Below are positions 7,201 to 8,280 of a stretch of DNA of 8,280 nt, one piece after another. The position numbers and the translations under genes were made by a program. The notes below the pieces were generated by a model that saw only the letters and a program-made list of their open reading frames with translations, did not search any database and had not been told where the DNA came from. The first letter of the stretch is position 1; each line of letters begins with the position of its first letter. The stretch is from an uncultured Clostridia bacterium (lineage in GTDB: Bacteria > Bacillota_A > Clostridia > Christensenellales > Aristaeellaceae): the NCBI GenBank assembly GCA_947166205.1, contig CAMVDI010000075.1:1-8280 (forward strand), in the 5' to 3' direction.

Positions 7201-7651
7201 ACGGCTGACCGGCCTTCACACCCTTTGCTTCGCCGCGGACCGGAAATTCCATTTCAAGGGATTCCGTTTCGAGACCCAGAGCAGGGCCTTCATTCCTCAG
7301 CGGGCCGGAGAGGCGGACTCCGTCTACGGGGACAGCTTCCGTCCGGAAGACGGCGCGGTCCTCGGCATCGGCAACAATGTTTCCCTGATCTGGGAAAACA
7401 TGGATTTCGGCCCGCTGCGGGAGGCGGATCTTGAGATCGACGGCAGGACGCCTCTTGAAATCAATGCGGTCACCCTTCGGATGGAGAACGGGACAGGAGA
7501 ATCCGTGACGGAGGTGGTCCGCTTCCGGGGCACCGAACGGGGAAGCCAGACCTTCCGGGTCCCTGTTCCCGGCGGAAATACCCGGGTGAGCTTCGTCTTT
7601 CTTCCGGGAAGCCAGTTTGATTTCCACGGATTCCGGTTCCGCCGGCCCTGA
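4271..7651 (+). CDS. Glycoside hydrolase family 2 enzyme (beta-galactosidase-like), DUF4982 type with two C-terminal CBM-like modules
   Basis: 1126 residues; retaining exo-glycosidase, probably cleaving a beta-linked sugar (galactose, glucuronate or mannose cannot be separated by eye). Domains: jelly-roll sugar-binding domain about 8-145 (ELPHDW, GVYMDCDVLLNG, SGSGIYRDV); Ig-like domain about 150-240; TIM barrel about 245-540 with LKGVCLHHD, RTSHNPPA (299-306), acid/base E370 in WSIGNEI, nucleophile E449 in YGSETGSVLSSRG and FVWSGIDYIGEPTPY (W510); DUF4982-like region about 541-630 (SLWTDRP, HWDWNPG, VEVLVNGRSLG); GH2 C-terminal Ig-like domain about 637-747; a further Ig/BIG-like domain about 773-872; two CBM6-like modules at about 877-1003 and 1016-1126. 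There is no signal peptide (MRTQTAEHRLFNNGWEF), so it is predicted cytoplasmic, an odd place for binding modules. The start overlaps the DUF1934 stop codon; the ribosome binding site is GAGGAAG at 4257-4263 inside that gene. Both glutamates are intact, so activity is likely. Confidence 0.95.
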   Translation: MRTQTAEHRLFNNGWEFARLAADSSLEAAEKAEWIPVELPHDWLIWQGDNLYETADAWYRKRLDGSETDTPAVLLCFDGVYMDCDVLLNGEVLCTHRYGYTAFQVDLSGKILPGENEILVHIRHRSPNTRWYSGSGIYRDVTLRLLPETYLVPDSLYTVTERVGNDWKLTAEAETTGAGTVRARLHDPEGRLTAETEAEAEDGKVRLEMRIPAGKTWSPEHPDLYRLEYSMGPQTERVRIGLRETRFDPDRGFLLNGEHIKLKGVCLHHDLGALGAAFHPAAARRQLRIMQNMGVNALRTSHNPPARQMLDLCDEMGILVVDEAFDMWERPKTAYDYARFFPQEEAGDVASWIRRDRNHACVIMWSIGNEIYDMFADERGREITRMLRDQVHFHDPEGHAAVTFGSNYMPWEGAQRCAEEVGIPGYNYAEKFYDAHHAAHPDWVIYGSETGSVLSSRGIYHFPADQTILSDADLQCSALGNSVSSWGAHDLKKMIVDDLNNPYSMGQFVWSGIDYIGEPTPYHTRSCYFGQTDTAGFPKDAYYLFQSLWTDRPVIHLGVHWDWNPGQMIDIPVMSNCRKVEVLVNGRSLGIREMDPRDPEKCAAMFRAPFEPGVLKAVGYDEAGNAVLEDVQETPGDTARIRLIRESGELRTDGSDLVFLRAEALDASGRPVPNARDRIRVSVSGGGTLLGVDNGDSTDTDEYKGDTRRLFGGKMLIILGSNGKREPALVEISSTGGARDSMRIEAAEPLSGTEIRRFLPEIPPAPERKEIPVRRVEIIPLSGCALGPDRTEAVFGWKIHPANADPFELTWQVTTPTGIASPGAEVFREDDRIRVTARGDGDYLLRALYGNAPDHPEQISQMELTVRGLGKTELDPYGFVSAGLHDIRRGDIGAGNEKGIAFARDSGESMVGFSRVDFGQAGSDRITLSIFTLNSEAYELRLYDGIPGEGGRLIDTLRYQKPSIWNVYQDETWTLPERLTGLHTLCFAADRKFHFKGFRFETQSRAFIPQRAGEADSVYGDSFRPEDGAVLGIGNNVSLIWENMDFGPLREADLEIDGRTPLEINAVTLRMENGTGESVTEVVRFRGTERGSQTFRVPVPGGNTRVSFVFLPGSQFDFHGFRFRRP
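6899..7651 (+). repeat. Two diverged CBM-like modules in tandem at the C-terminus of the GH2 enzyme
   Basis: Protein-level repeat, not a DNA repeat. Each module has an early glycine-rich strand (RGDIGAGN in the first, DGAVLGIGNN in the second), a VDFG or MDFG turn and a closing strand: KFHFKGFRF (992-1000) and QFDFHGFRF (1115-1123). The closing motifs are 123 residues apart. The layout resembles CBM6/35-type folds, in which the closing Phe-rich strand follows a Gly-His-x-Leu segment (G-L-H-T-L here in the first module). The second module lacks that segment and may have lost or changed its binding site. Confidence 0.6.
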
Positions 7652-7661
7652 GCCTCAAAGC

Positions 7662-7690
7662 TGGACAGAAGAAGAAATTCAGGGTATAAT
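7662..7690 (+). promoter_or_regulatory. Near-consensus sigma-70/sigma-A promoter for the glycosyltransferase gene
   Basis: TGGACA (7662-7667; 5 of 6), a 17-base spacer, then a perfect TATAAT (7685-7690). Transcription should start near 7697, about 27 bases before ATG 7724. The -35 box begins 11 bases after the GH2 stop codon, so the glycosyltransferase has its own strong promoter and need not depend on the upstream operon. Confidence 0.85.
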
Positions 7691-7723
7691 TCCCCCCGTT
7701 AGATCATTTTGAGGAGGAAGCCC

Positions 7724-8280
7724 ATGATCATCGGCGAACTGACAGAGACCTATCCGCCTATGCAGGATGGGGTTGGACGGGTTTGCTGGGCCTATTGCAA
7801 CGAGCTCGAGAAAAAAGGGCACACCGCATACTATATCGCGCCGGAGGACCCCGATCATTCCCGTTTCAACGGGCTGCGCACGATTCTGTACAAAGGGCTG
7901 CAGATTCCGGGGCAGAATTACCGGCTGGGCGTTCCGGACTGGAGCTATGAATTCCGGAAACAGATCCGTCAGATTCCTTTCGACCTTCTTCATATCCATT
8001 CTCCCTTTCTCAGCGCCCGGGTTGCACTCGAGATTCAGAAGGAGAATCCCTGGATCCCGATCATTGTGACCTTTCACAGCAAATACTATGATGACGCGAT
8101 GAAAATAACCCACAGCCGGGCCATTTCCGGCGGGGTGGTCAATCTGGTGCTCAACGTGTATCAGAAGTGCGACGCGGTCTGGGCTGTGAACCGTGAGACC
8201 GCGGAGGTGCTCCGCGCCTACGGTTATCAGGGGGAGATCGATATCGCGCCGAACGGGACCGATATTTACGAGATAGATTA
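7724..8280 (+). CDS. Family GT4 glycosyltransferase (3'-truncated by the window)
   Basis: The first 185 residues of a GT-B fold glycosyltransferase; the frame is still open at the window end. GT4 enzymes transfer a sugar from a nucleotide-sugar donor with retention, often onto lipids or cell-surface glycans. Seen in the acceptor-side N-terminal domain: ELTETYPPMQDGVGRVCWAY (the Pro/Gly-rich first loop), LEKKGHTAYYIAP, FDLLHIHSPF (86-95), IPIIVTFHSKYYDD (111-124), the CDAVWAVNRETAEVLRAYGY strand-helix, and IAPNGTDI, which normally leads into the donor-binding half. That half, with its E-x7-E motif, is outside the window. The start is ATG 7724 with GAGGAGG at 7711-7717. It is close to diacylglycerol glucosyltransferases and other Bacillota GT4 proteins in style, but acceptor and donor cannot be assigned from this part. 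Confidence 0.93.
   Translation, partial: MIIGELTETYPPMQDGVGRVCWAYCNELEKKGHTAYYIAPEDPDHSRFNGLRTILYKGLQIPGQNYRLGVPDWSYEFRKQIRQIPFDLLHIHSPFLSARVALEIQKENPWIPIIVTFHSKYYDDAMKITHSRAISGGVVNLVLNVYQKCDAVWAVNRETAEVLRAYGYQGEIDIAPNGTDIYEID

Noticed and set aside
6467..7627. A 386-codon open frame on the minus strand opposite the GH2 C-terminus
   Set aside because: Same cause: shadow of a GC-rich coding strand. No ribosome binding site of note and no family features.

Overview
The window reads as a moderately GC-rich Bacillota chromosome, most likely an uncultured gut- or rumen-type Clostridia. The grounds are strong AGGAGG-type ribosome binding sites, E. coli/Bacillus-like sigma-70/sigma-A promoters, a DUF1934 (YwiB-like) protein, the MEP isoprenoid pathway and a large GH2 glycosidase. 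The genus cannot be read from the sequence. I see no mobile element, CRISPR array, tRNA or rRNA.

Left block (1-1694, + strand): the 3' end of a coiled-coil protein with a C-terminal membrane anchor, then a small glycine-rich membrane-associated protein that starts at TTG, then dapF (diaminopimelate epimerase: lysine and peptidoglycan precursor). Gaps of 25-31 bp suggest one transcript. It ends at a 13-bp perfect hairpin (1760-1788) that can also serve the convergent operon arriving from the right.

Middle block (1795-3655, - strand): ispE (CDP-ME kinase of the MEP pathway), then a secreted CHAP-domain cell-wall hydrolase with a C-terminal peptidoglycan-binding domain. A good promoter for ispE lies at 3689-3717. 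Back to back with it is a second promoter facing right (3725-3753).

Right block (3786-8280, + strand): a DUF1934 protein overlaps by 4 bp (ATGA) a 1126-residue glycoside hydrolase family 2 enzyme. The enzyme has a DUF4982-type architecture, both catalytic glutamates, no signal peptide and two diverged C-terminal carbohydrate-binding-like modules. A near-consensus promoter (TGGACA-17-TATAAT) starts 11 bp after its stop codon and drives a family GT4 glycosyltransferase that runs off the window.

The genes fit a mixture of housekeeping (DapF, IspE), cell-wall maintenance (CHAP hydrolase, and DapF through meso-DAP) and carbohydrate handling (GH2, GT4). I found no clear new defence or mobile system. 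The most unusual parts are the translational coupling of DUF1934 to a cytoplasm-predicted GH2 enzyme with two CBM-like modules, and the unrecognised pair of small membrane proteins ahead of dapF.
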